Positions 23,403 through 35,431 of a stretch of DNA of 64,000 nt are shown here, piece after piece (within the stretch, counting starts at the first letter, position 1; each line of letters begins with the position of its first letter). This DNA is from Vespa crabro (taxonomy: Eukaryota; Arthropoda; Insecta; Hymenoptera; Vespidae). A model generated the notes under the pieces. It searched no databases, was not told the origin of the DNA, and saw only the letters and a program-made list of their open reading frames with translations. The stretch is taken from the NCBI RefSeq assembly GCF_910589235.1, contig NC_060979.1:930001-994000 (forward strand), read 5' to 3'. The position numbers and the translations under genes are program-made.

Positions 23403-25231
23403 TAACTCTTAATTAATTTTGACAATGAAGACAAAACTTTCTGTACCAATACTATTAATATAAAATAATTGGATCGAGTAAAAGTGATGAAAGCAAATCT
23501 AAAAGAGATTTTACATTTTAGAATTAATGTCGCCACAGATATTTGAATTAGTTGGCAAATCATGAATGCGTATTTTATTTCTTTTATATGTTTTAATCAT
23601 AATACCCATTATAGCTTGTAAGAATTGATAAAAATAACTTTAAAAAATCGTTTCATAGATTTGTCGCTATTTATCAAAAACATAAAATTGTTATGGAAAT
23701 ATAATTATAATAAATATATTAAGTATGTCATTTAAAATACTTAATCCAATATTAGCTGTAGAAATAGAACATCTCGCTTGGCTAAATATTCTAAAAATGA
23801 ATCAATGACATAACATTTCTTACCAAGCAAATGATATAACAAATTCTTTTACATGTCTTTTTAAATTCCAATAATTTTCTCTTAGATTCAGGAGATTTCA
23901 TTCTTGAAGCCATTTTTCATTTCATGAAAATAGGTTTTGATTTCATCATTGTCCTGACTTCTGTAACTTATACAATAAAAGACGTTAATATCTATTCTGT
24001 TGACTCTTTTAGAAAATCATTTGAATTATAATATAAAATATAAAATTAAAAAATATTATAATTAAAAATATAATTAAAAAATAGAAAACAATATTAAATA
24101 ACATAATATTATGAAAAATCACATTTATTTTTGAATAATATTTGAAATGTATCTCTGTCTTTATGACGTGTTGACTTGATCTTCATTTTGAAAAACTATT
24201 TAAAAATTGTATTTAGTGATTCTAAATTCAATTTATATTTTGTAACACAGTCTACTTTACTTATTAATTAATGTATATTATAGTTTATGCATAGATTTTA
24301 TAATGATCAATAGATATGAAACTTAAGAGGTTAAAAAAATATAAACCTGGATAAATTTATGATTATTAATATTTGTTTGAGTCTTTAAAACATTTATAAT
24401 AATGTGATAATACATTGATGCCTTTTAGATTATTTTCTTCATTCTATTTAAGCCTTTCTACTTTGATTAGCAGAAAAAATAAAACAACTGACTTAAGCGA
24501 CATTGCGGTAGTAATTCGTACTCTTACTATAGTGGCGCTCTTGTATTATTCTAGTTTTCGCGGGATGTTCGATTCATATAAAGGATAAAGATGGCACCTT
24601 CAATTTACGCGTTCACTTTGACAAGTTTATTGCATTCTACAAACCTCGAACAATTGATAGCTTTCGTCAATTTCTTTTTCTAGTTTAAATTATATTATTA
24701 AGATACCGAAAATCGATGAGATACAACCACCCTTGATTGTGACTATATGATTTCGGAATTCTAATTGGGCCTCTTGTAAGCCTTTCAGTAATTAGAAATC
24801 ACACATTAAGCCATTAGTGGTCATTGAAACCAATTATCGTGACCACTAGTTATCGATAAAACAAAAATTTGTGCTAACAAACCTGGAACGAGTACATTAA
24901 AAACTTGGCTATTATTTGAATATCTCTTTATTAACGTGCCGTATGCGAGTGACATCTGTGAATGTAAATGGTATTAGGCGTGAGTAATCATACGAGTATA
25001 TTCAACCACGTATTTCTGTGTCCTTATAAATATTGTTTTCTTATCCGTTTAATTATATGATTTATTTTTTTAACCGATGTATATAAAGTTATTATTTCCT
25101 TCTTCAATATTCGTAACAGATTATTGGATCAATATTTTTGTCACATAAATAACAGAATACTCATTAATATCGCGAGTTAAATCGGCAGAAAGAAACGACA
25201 CGTGCTGGAATCATTTACAAAATAGTCAAAG
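23403..25231. repeat. Right-arm mirror of 2433-4261 (block Z at 23864-24544)
   Basis: No gene recognised. A small imperfect inverted repeat around 'tagtggtca' and 'tgaccacta' lies near 24810-24850 (mirror 2815-2856). Confidence 0.5.
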
Positions 25232-25459
25232 ATGATATCTCGCGAAGAACGGGATCAATTTAACAGGAATGATTTTCCATTTTGGAAATTTCAACAAAAA
25301 ACTATTTCTGTATATGGAATTGAAGATCTGATGGTTGAAATTCAAAGGTAAGCTGACGATCCGGAAAATCAAACGAGAAGAGAATGGATAAAAAATAACG
25401 TGCATATCGTGTGTCTTATTTTGTCTTCATTCGACTAACGCACATACTGGAATATTTGA
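25232..25459 (+). pseudogene. copia-like gag remnant (right arm)
   Basis: Mirror of 2205-2432. ATG at 25232, stop at 25349-25351, then the frame reopens with REWIKNNVHIVCLILSSFD before a stop at about 25436 and another at 25457-25459. This looks like Ty1/copia Gag by motif order only. Confidence 0.5.
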
Positions 25460-27663
25460 TTAGGTACTTAAATGTATGTGAATTACGGAAAAATAAAAAA
25501 ATAATTATTTTATTTATGAAATGAAAATAAACTCAAATAAGTTAACGCTAATGAAGAAGTTTCATTCTGTTATGTTTCACGTGTCAAGGGTGAAAGAGAG
25601 GTCGCATCGAACGAGAGAGATCTGAGGAAGAAAGTTATTGAACTTGCAGAACTTGTTATGATTTTGAAAACAATTTGCCAACGATACAAATAACAGGTGA
25701 TAGCATTCTAGTAGGTGATCAAATGATCAAAAAATTCCAAGATAAATTTATAAAAGAATCAGAGGGTGTAAGAAATGAAAGAGGCAAGTACCTTGTCAGC
25801 GACAACGACAAGTGAAATGACGGAAGAAAAAAAAAATTGAAAATGGAAGGCAAAGAAGAAAGTTATTGTACGAACAGGTAAAAATAAATTCTTTATGTGC
25901 GAATAATCAAACAATTTTGGGAAATAATAAGAAAAAATGAGTATGTACTGATAGATGATGAATCGATTAACGTTTTCGTTATCACTGACGGTATCAATTA
26001 ACGAAGGAACGTACAAAAAGTGTCGGCAAAATTATATCCTAGATACAACAGACAGATAATGTAGATGCTTGAGTTACCGATAATATTGGGTCTTGCTAAA
26101 TTTTTGCACAGCCTTAAATGATTTTTTGAATTAAGACGAATTATCTTTTGATAAGAATTCGTGCTATCACACAAATTTGCTGTTTTTCGATAATTAGAAT
26201 TAAAAAGTTCATTAATAATAAATATGGGACAATGTACGAGTAAATAATATAACTCTTAGTACGAAATTAAACAAAATCTTATATTCAATTGGTATTTTCA
26301 ATTGGTAATCGAAAGGTTTCTTAGTTAGTTTCGAAGAAAATTTTGTCTAAATTTTACAAAACGGAATGATAGTGATTAGTGGCCACAAACGGAACAATAA
26401 AATCTGCCCAGGATATTATATCCGGAACCGGTATACATTGCAGTTTACTCGCTTAACGAAATGTAATACGATGATCCTGAGAAAATGACATCGCACGATG
26501 CCTGGGCAAAAGAGAAACCCAGAATCTGACATATAAAGGTATTTGAATCGAAAACTTATGTCCATATTGCTGTTCAGACAAATGCTAGATAAGAAATCCA
26601 GAAAAATTATGATGATTGATTACTAGGAGTCTTTAAATCAATTGCTATTTGATTATGTGAAAGAGACAATTGTCGAATTGTCCAGGGAATTTCGAGCAAT
26701 TCTAAAAACGTTTTCATTATACGCATTGATTTTGATCCTTTCTTTATCTGTACTTTCCTACGATTTTTATTCGTCCACTAACGCGTTAAATTTCCATTTA
26801 CTTTTAAAAGGATCAATATCGAAAATCGGATTATCTTTTATGTACTTTCCAGTCAGATTTCTTTGCTTTTTTATTTTTATATTCATATGACCACATAGTA
26901 ACGATTAATTGCAATTATAGAAAGATATTTATGATGGTTATTACGATTATCAATTACTGTATGAATACTGTATAATAGAAGATTTCGTTATTAGAAAGTG
27001 ATCGGTTCATTTAATTTCAGAGAACGAAACGAACAGAAATAAACAAAAACAATATGTTCTTGTATATATTGTCCTCACTTTTTTCCACATGACGCTATCA
27101 GTTTATTCTACGAATTCAAATAAAAGAAAAATGTCACGTAAATATAGTCTCCAAAGTGCTTCTTTATAAACATAAAACAATAACAGGAAACAACAAAGAA
27201 CTAATTTTCGTTTTATATAATTTATATCATATTAATAGATTGACGGTAATTATCTAATCTCTTTACAAATGTTATGTTTATTACTTGAGATCGTTGAAGA
27301 AGTTAATATAATTAATTAGAGATTAATAGAAATTAATTCTGTTAAAATCAGTAATCATAATGTATCATGCTATATCAATATACCGTGTAAGTTTTTAAAT
27401 CATTAATATGCCAATAAATATTTTATTTACGATTTTATTAACGGAACTGCTCTAACTGTTCTACAGGAATATCAACGAAGATTCCTTCATCGAATGATCC
27501 TAGATGTTATCAATCTATTTTCGTAACATATCGAACGAAAACTAATCGATAAATAATTTTTTACTTTCGTTATAAATTCTTAACATTAATATTTGTATCA
27601 TTGTAATTTCATTACTCGGATAAATTGTTCAAATTATGTAACTTTGTTTTCACTCAAATTCAT
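25460..27663. other. No gene recognised (P1 right arm, outer end)
   Basis: Mirror of 1-2204. AT-rich; it may contain more copia-derived sequence, but I could not support it. Confidence 0.45.
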
Positions 27664-27984
27664 CCATAGGTCATAGTATCATAACTCGTTCGATCTACCT
27701 TAGCTATTATGTTGCGGTGGCGGTAATATGTGCTACATATGCAAAAAAAAACTTCGAACATTATAAAATTTTTGAAAGAACGATCTTGAGGAAAATACAT
27801 ACTCAAACCGCAATGTATGCCCTTCGAATCAAACGATTCATTTATTCGACATTTTCTTTTATCATTAAAAGTAAAAGAGATTATTACTTTCTAACAGATT
27901 CATTTGGATACTTTGCATGTATCAATGACAATCATAGTTTTTCAATAAAATATTTGAACCTACCAAATGTTCTTAATATTTCAG

Positions 27985-29550
27985 AATTTTGTTTATCTAT
28001 TCACAGCTTCAATCTCAGCCATCAATCAATCTCAACAATCCGATCGATGAGAATTTTCATGATGGATGCACCAATGGATGCTGACAAGTTGATAGATTTG
28101 ATGAATTATATGAACGAGAAATAGCTCGACGAATTATTCGAGATTATACCGCAACACGTTTATCGTTTGCACGTTTATACCAACTTTACAAATATATTGA
28201 TTAAAAATTTATTAAAACAAAAAATAGTTTTTAATTAAAAATACATTTTAGAATACTTGCGATAATATTATCGAATACAAAATCAGTTAATGAAAATGTC
28301 GTAAAAATAGGAGGCAGCGGACCTTCATACGAACTGGAATATTAATTTTGGTGCTTGTTTTAATATAACGTAATCTTCGTAGAATAAAATAATATATGCT
28401 CCTTGTTACGAAATAATACGAACTTGTCATTGCAATGAACCGATAATGAATCGATAAGTGAACATAATTCTTCCAGATATGCCTAACAATGCATTCATGA
28501 TGCATTAATAATCGAAGATAGCGTCAAATTTTGCTCTCAAATAAAGATTTATAGAAAAATTTAAATCATTACGTGCTTACTCGAATTAGTTTATCCTTTA
28601 GATCCAATGAAAATATTTCCATTTGCAATTACATTTCATCATAAGACAAATTGAAAAATATTAATGCCGAGAAAGAAAAAACCTATTTGATATTGTAGCA
28701 TTAGGACGACGAAATGTCGGCCAATTAAACTTTTTTCTGCGCTTACTTTCTATTTTTATTAACATTTATTATAATCGATAAGTTCTCACGGTTTCTGGTA
28801 GTTCGATTTAAAAATATTATTTTTTATTATTGAAATGTTTGTGGAACAATCGAAACTATCCAGTTAGATTCGATCCTACTAACTTATAATCTATTTGATT
28901 TCACCTATGTGATAAGCACTATCGTAAAAATATCAAAAAGTTTGAGGACCAAATGAATTGAACGGTAGAGAAACCGATGCAAAACGGTACACTGTACGCA
29001 TGTCATAATCCTTCATGTTTTCTCTATATTTTATTTAACAAATTAAATGAGAATCAATTTTTATTCGCCATTATTGACATTCGATCTCTTTTGTTCCTTT
29101 TCTTTCGTGCTTATTGACAATTCACAAAAAAATTCACAAAATGTCGGACCTATGCGGTAACTTTTCTGTAGTTGAATGAAATTATATAAATAATAGGTAA
29201 AAAATAGTAAATAAAACGAATAAAAAATGAAAAACAAGCTGACAAGGAAGTTAACGATTGTAAGTCATAAGATATTCATACGCGCTATAAACAATTTCAT
29301 TCGTAATACTTAAGTACTTCCTATCAAACGTATCTTATAATGATAAGAATATAATACATGTCATAAAGGATGCCATTGAAACGTTTCTACAAACATGTAT
29401 AAAAATGACAAACATATCTTTTTTTCCCAATCTTCTTCCTTCTTTGTTCATTTATCATTGACAGACACTTTTAAATGATACTTATTTTTCGAATTTTCAA
29501 GGTTTTATAGGATGCATTAAGCATTGAAACCTCTTATCACCTGTCAATAT
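27985..29550 (+). pseudogene. Decayed FAR copy, array member 1
   Basis: The late FAR exons appear in order on the plus strand. Exon 4 remnant at 27985-28165 has PMDADKLIDLMNYMNEK, then a stop. An exon 5 trace lies near 28300-28350. Exon 7 starts at 28602 after 'tttag' with SNENISICNY, then breaks. Exon 8 traces lie at about 29230-29420. Exon 9 starts at 29502 after 'ttcaag' and soon meets a stop. The DNA just before 27985 aligns with the end of intron 3 of the complete gene. Earlier exons are missing, perhaps cut by the P1 boundary. Every exon carries stops or indels, so it is dead. Confidence 0.75.
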
Positions 29551-29559
29551 GCGCAAAAA

Positions 29560-29795
29560 TGTAAAGTTGTCGAAGAAATGAAAGAATTGAATATTGAAAT
29601 GTGCCGAGGAAAAAGATTAATTGCTTTTGATTGATTTTATGTTTCAGTACGAAAGTGAGCTTCGTTCGATCAATTTTTGTAACTAATATATAAATAAGGA
29701 AAGAATTTTACTTCAAACGTTCATCATTTTAATGACAGCTATATCGGTCTGTTTTAATTCTCGCAATACGGAAAATAATTCTGAAGATATGTAAA
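29560..29795 (+). promoter_or_regulatory. Decayed FAR promoter and mini-exon of array member 2
   Basis: Aligns with 35210-35440. A TCAGT initiator is kept at about 29645. The mini-exon ATG has become ACG (near 29768) and the donor GTAAGT has become 'gatatgt'. It begins within tens of bases of the 3' end of array member 1, showing the tight head-to-tail unit spacing. Confidence 0.6.
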
Positions 29796-31019
29796 ATTTA
29801 TATTGGTATACATTTAAAAAAAATTATTATAAGATACGTTATAAAAATTTAATAAAATTCTTTTACGAAAATTTAAACAAAGAATTATGTGAAAATTTTA
29901 AATAGTTAAAAAGTTTAATGAATTATACGAAGGTACGAGACAAAATCCAATTAATTAAGGCATCCGGTTTATTCTGGAGTTATTCTAATAAATAGTTTTT
30001 TCCCATCTGAACCGAAAGAAAATTAAAAGAATATTCTAGTTGAAAGAATTTGGGATATTATTAACGAGTTTCTTTTTAATAATTTTCTCGATGTTAATGT
30101 TAATATTAAGTTGTTAACTACAAAGGATTCTCTAATAATTTATCTAAAAACCAGCAGAAGAAAATTCGTGTAAAAAATTACGATGGAAAGCAATTTTGAA
30201 TTTAGGAGGAAACATCAAGAAAGATATCTTAGAAAAAGTTGTCAATATGCGGAGATTCTAATTCTTACATATTAAGACTGACTAATTCATTTATGTTTTT
30301 TTTCTTGTTTTTTGGTTATGTAGTAGAATGATTTATTTAAGCAGAGGTATATTTTGAAACATAAAAATAGTTAGAAAATTGAATATAATAAAGTTAAATT
30401 TCCAAACTTCATTAGTTTTGTTTGTAAACATCACATATATATTTATTTTCCTCGGTATTTTTTATTAGATTAACACAAATTAACGAATTTAAATGTATTA
30501 GCATCTTTCTTTCATATAATTTTCATTTTTTTCAATGTTTCGATTGTTCTTGCCATCGATTCATCAGACCACGAATTTCCGATTCTTCTTATTGTTGTCA
30601 TTGTCTATAATATTAAAATTAAAGGAAATAGTTTGATCGTATCAAAATATTCGGTGAAAGGCGTTGGAATTTTGTAACGCCTAGAAATTCGGTTCGAGGA
30701 AAGAGAATTCTTTAAGAAACATATCACTCTTTATTATTACCTTTAAGAAAGAGTTAAAAAAGCATATAGATTTTTTACTTCTATTATTATTTTTACAAAT
30801 AACCAGTAGAAGACGAATAATTTTTTATTTAGAAATCAAGTTATATTGAAGATAAGACACATTGAAATATTTTCATAAATGTCAAAAATAGAAATCAACA
30901 AATCTAATTTACTAATAAGAAATAAGTGACCGTGATTTCATAGTTTTTTGGTGTTGTTCTGAATTAATTGTTACACTTAGAAATAGTTTTTAGTACATAA
31001 TTAGTATTGGTCTAACATA
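29796..31019 (+). pseudogene. First-intron remnant of FAR array member 2
   Basis: Intron-like AT-rich DNA. 29990-30090 ('gttgaaagaat', 'ttaacgag') aligns with 36230-36305 in the first intron of the complete gene. No exon 2 with a Rossmann motif was found. Confidence 0.4.
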
Positions 31020-31611
31020 TATTTAATGTGTAAAAAGTCGCAAAGAATCGTTTTCCTGTTATTTATGATAACGAACGTGAGAGGGAAAATATTTACAACT
31101 CTGTCAACTTTTTAGTTATTTTCCTCTTTTTTTTCTTTTCTTTTTTTTGAGAAAGAAACAATCAGCATTCAAAAATCGCCTAATCGTAATCAAGTACGAT
31201 TGTAGCTTGCTGAATCTCGATAATTTCATAAAGCTACAATTATACACAAAATCTCTATTCTTTTTAATGTCGCTACAAATAAATATCTAAAGTTCGTGAA
31301 TTATTCTTTTCTGTTATGAAGGATCTTTATTTCTATGAAAGATTTGGGATACTAATTTTCCAACACATTTTCTAGCTGTAAGAAAATATATTTTCTACTA
31401 TTCCATTGAGATCAACGGTAAGCACTTATAAAATGGCGCAGGTACTTTTTATCTTGGATTTTTACTTCATTGACCGTATATTGTTGACAGTTTTTAAATT
31501 TTCAAGATTTCCTTTTATGCATCAAGCAATGAGACATACTATCGTTCGTGTCCTTCTCTCATCTGATGGACTATTGTTTCTAAACTACTTGTAATGTTCG
31601 GATCATCGTAA
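31020..31611 (+). pseudogene. Decayed FAR copy, array member 2
   Basis: 31020-31115 matches the end of intron 2 of the complete gene. The exon 3 remnant starts at 31116 after 'tttag' and runs to about 31262 with a T-rich insertion. It is followed directly by exon 8 sequence (from about 31320) and exon 9 (31507-31611), which ends in a TAA aligned with the true FAR stop. The exons for the middle of the protein, including the YXXXK active site, are deleted. Frameshifts and stops elsewhere confirm a pseudogene. Confidence 0.75.
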
Positions 31612-33754
31612 CAGAAGTATATTTGTGAAAGAAAGCAAAGGGAAATAAAATAATTAAATAATTATTGACGCTTTCCTCTATGTACAAATCATTTATTTAT
31701 CGTATTTGATAGATCTTGATGAAACGATATGATAAGGAGACAGAAATAAATTACAGTTTTTCATTACAAATTACCTATACCGTTAGGCTGTCATTCTAAA
31801 TTAGATATATTACATAAGCTTTAGTTTCTGCAGATCATCCGTCATTGTTCTTTTCTAAATATTTATTGGTAATATCTACTTGAGTCGATTTGAAATTTAT
31901 CGAACCTGATTATTATTCATACTATACTATGCCTTGTGATTGAATTTAACGACGATAAATAAAAAATAGAAGAAAAAAAAAACATGCAAGATACAGCAAA
32001 GACTAAATAATGCATAACGTCGTTCCTTTTTTTGAGCAAATATTCATTAGCGACATATCATTAAGTCATAACATGCTCAAGATTAACGTAGATGTAATAA
32101 ATGCGTCAGGTTCACATAAATGAGAATTTGTAAAATTTGATTTCCTTAACGTAACATGTTTATTTAATAGAGTAATGGTGGACAGAAACGATAAAATATG
32201 AATTTATAGCGAAATGATGAAATAGGAAATTTTCTTAACTTCACTTTATTTTTCTTCGAGTACTTTGATTTTTAACATTCTTATCGATTTTAGACAAATT
32301 CCAAACTTTTAACCAATACGTCAAAATTTAATTTTCAAATGTAGACTTTTCGTTCGTTATTTTTTGTGTACAATGATAATTAAAGTTTTGAAAGGTAGAG
32401 GGAATGGGATACCAACTTCTACTAGACTTTATAATTCAGTGCAAGAATGCTCTTCTTTCGTGTAGCATCTAAAAATTGCATGAGCACAAGAGAAAAACGT
32501 TTATAACTTCGATGAATGTGCGTCAATTTTAATTGTTCAAAACGGAATGTACTTCTAAAACTAAGTTAAGTTTATGTAAATTTGCATTAAAAATTCATAA
32601 TCATAAAATATGTTATAAAGATTTAGTCATAATACGCTATGATTATTCAACAAATTCCAAGTTTACATTGAAAAAAGTATAAAATATCTTTTTGAGTTAC
32701 ACGCAGTTATGCGAAATATTTTTTCATTTATTTAGATATTATCATAATTTAACAAAATAAAAAAAAACTAGCTGCAAAATATCGCACTCTAATTGTGATG
32801 AGATAATGCTAAACCGATAATTGAAATGGCCTGTGGTAATTAAAATACTAACAAATTTTTCATAATTTTTGAAGTATTAAATATTTTTGTATAATCAAAA
32901 TTTAAATATATATGAAGAATTTAAATTAATATATTACAATTTAAACAATTAAATTTATAAATCGCAATTATTACAATGATAATTTGGTAACAAAAAAATT
33001 TTTTAAATATTAATGCAATAATTTAATACAGAATATTTATATTTTTAATATAAAGATCAAAGAAGAAAATAAAAGCAAGCAAATGCGGAAGAGAGTATAT
33101 TATTAAATCCGGAGACAATATTCTACATTCGATCAAAGCTAAAACCTTGACGAATTTAATAGGATTCAAGATTTTTTATGATACGTACACGACAATTTAT
33201 ATATAAATATGGAAGAAATTAACAATAGGTAATTCCAGGCGTGCGTAAAACCGGAAAATTCACATATCTATTTTTCTCGACTAAACTGTCCACATTTTTG
33301 ACAAGGACAATTATTCTCTAATACAGTGTTGTTTATAAATAACTGTTACCAGAGATTTTTATGCTGAACGTCGATAAATAAACAAAGTAATACAAAACGT
33401 GTGATTAGGGTATCAGCTTGCACTAGAGTTAAATATACTTACTCATCTTTTAATTGTTTTGTGTATAAATGTATTTAAATTAAATAAATTATTACATATC
33501 AATTTTGTTCCTTTATAAATAAGTATAAAATGAAATGTATCTGTATCTATTACAAATAGATTTTGACAAACGAAACGATTCAAGTACACAAATCTCCTTC
33601 ACTCGTCTCACTACGGGGGTTCGTGTCGATTTATTTTACAAATAATTTAAAATCCGGTTAATCGGTAATTGAAAAGCATTTTTCTCACTTCGTAATGAAT
33701 AAAAAAGAAAGTATAGCATGATAAATAATTATGTTGGAAGGTCATAGCAATGAA
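31612..33754. repeat. Extended block W, array copy
   Basis: Pieces of this stretch align with the inner P2 arm, in a different order: 31780-31970 with 48660-48840, about 33050-33190 with 47820-47960, and 33280-33680 with 48040-48580. Near 32500-32580 there is a decayed copy of the FAR promoter/mini-exon phrase also seen at 39735-39790. The piggyBac-type MITE present at 48229-48379 is absent at the matching point near 33450. No gene recognised. Confidence 0.5.
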
Positions 33755-35160
33755 TATCAATCATTTCAGAAAGTTAACGAGCAATGATCGGGAATTGTTT
33801 TTATGTGATATGTATGATCTCGTTTGTAATCTCTATTTATCGTATCTCCTGAGCATATGTATCTTAAACGATCGCATTGAAACGCTTCTACAATCTTATA
33901 TAAAATAATAAATATAACTTTGTTGTATTCTTCTTTCTCCATTCGTAATTATACGTTCGTTGCATTATGAAAATTTAGTAACATTATTTTATGAAAAGTT
34001 AAATTTTATAAATTACATGGAGTTGGGCTAAAATAATTTAAGTACAGACTTCGATTAATACTATAATTTAGTAATATCTTTAAGAATTAATTGTCACAAA
34101 CACATTTAAATCCATGCGTGATAAATATGTTGGAAATAATGTTTGTATAGTTTTTGCGTATACATATCGAAAATGTCGGAACTGTAAACCGCTTGCATCC
34201 TGAATTTTCTTTATTCTGATTAATTATATTATAGTTCGATTCACTATCTTTTCTTTCTCTTATTATTTCAGTTGTAATTTAATAATTTCCGAAAATATTT
34301 CGATTCCGTTAAAGTACTCAGTGGAAAATATTTTGATTTTGCAATTTGTTAGAATCCAACGTTTGAAAAGAAAATTATTTCGATAACATATCGTATTAGC
34401 TTGAAGAGACGTTTGAAAAGTCGTATACGTTGTTACTCGTACTCTGTTTCTATAAATTAGGAGGGATAAACGAATAATGGCAAGTACGATAGGAATGACT
34501 CTTTATTTTCGTTATATTGTATTCTTCCCATATTTCATATTTTATTATATTATTTAATAGTGCAACTAACATTAAATACAATACAAATACCATCTATAGA
34601 GTCACATTTGACATTTTGAGATCACGTGTAAAAAATAAAAAAAATCCCACAAAAAAGAGACAACTTGTTGTCTCTTTAGATTATGAAAATCTATCTGACT
34701 GTTTTTACCAACATTTACATTATTTCTTGTATCATTTCCAAACTTATCTAGAAAGCGATATGTAAATTAGAATGTAGAAATTCTTTCTGTTATTCTATCT
34801 TACACATTAAATACACATTAAATTGTCCATTCTTTTCTCCTTCGCATGAATGTTTCATCCATTTCTAAACTAAGACTGATAATATTAATTTTCGTTTAAG
34901 TCTCGTTCGTAATGTTTAAGTACATACTATTAATCATACCTCCTAACGATAAGAATATACATGTCTTAAATATGCCATTGAAACGCTCCTACAACATATA
35001 TAAAATATCAAAGACACTTTTTTCTGGCCTTTTCATTTCATTATTCATTTCTCATTAAAATTTAAAATAATGCCCTCTTTCCGAATTTTTAAGGCTTTAT
35101 TGGACACATGAAGCATTAAAACAAACTATAACATGTATGTGTTAATAGCTTTTTTTAAAC
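33755..35160 (+). pseudogene. FAR fragments, array member 3
   Basis: Two damaged exon 8 tails are present: 33755-33915 ('aagttaacgagcaatgatcgggaattg') and about 34915-34990. A damaged exon 9 lies at about 35092-35145. The two tails indicate remnants of two copies fused together. Nothing is left of the NAD-binding part. A perfect small hairpin lies between them at 34654-34677. Confidence 0.65.
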
Positions 35161-35262
35161 CACACGTGCTTTCCAGGATACGAATTATGTTTGAATATAA
35201 GAAAAAAAAGCAAGATTGTTGCAGAAGATCAAGAATTGATCAATAAAACGTGGCAGGAGAAA

Positions 35263-35431
35263 AAGGTTAAATACTTTTGGTTGTTTTTATATTTCAGTGC
35301 AAAAGTCAGCTTCGTTCAATCAATATCTACTACTGTCCTAAGGAATAGAAAGAAATCTCTACTCCGGATGTTTATAACCTAACTGCAAGCCCATTTATTT
35401 TAATTCTGCAATATGGAAAATAATTCTGAAA
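35263..35431 (+). promoter_or_regulatory. Promoter and 5' exon of the complete FAR gene
   Basis: A TCAGT initiator at 35294-35298 (start A at 35296) has a weak TATA-like TTAAATA 23-29 bp upstream (35267-35273). The predicted first exon runs from about 35296 to 35431 and ends in the strong donor GTAAGTAA. The same module is found at 12330, 18181, 29560, 46850 and 55500. The TATA box is perfect in the P1 copies and weaker here. Confidence 0.6.

Larger units (their letters stand above)
17571..27663. repeat. Large inverted repeat P1, right arm
   Basis: Mirror of 1-12940 without the LTR element. The inner edge is at about 17571, where the match with 12940 stops. The outer edge cannot be set, because position 27663 pairs with base 1 of the window. 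The arm carries mirror copies of every left-arm feature on the opposite strand: piggyBac and copia remnants, a FAR exon fragment, and a FAR promoter with mini-exon. Confidence 0.93.
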
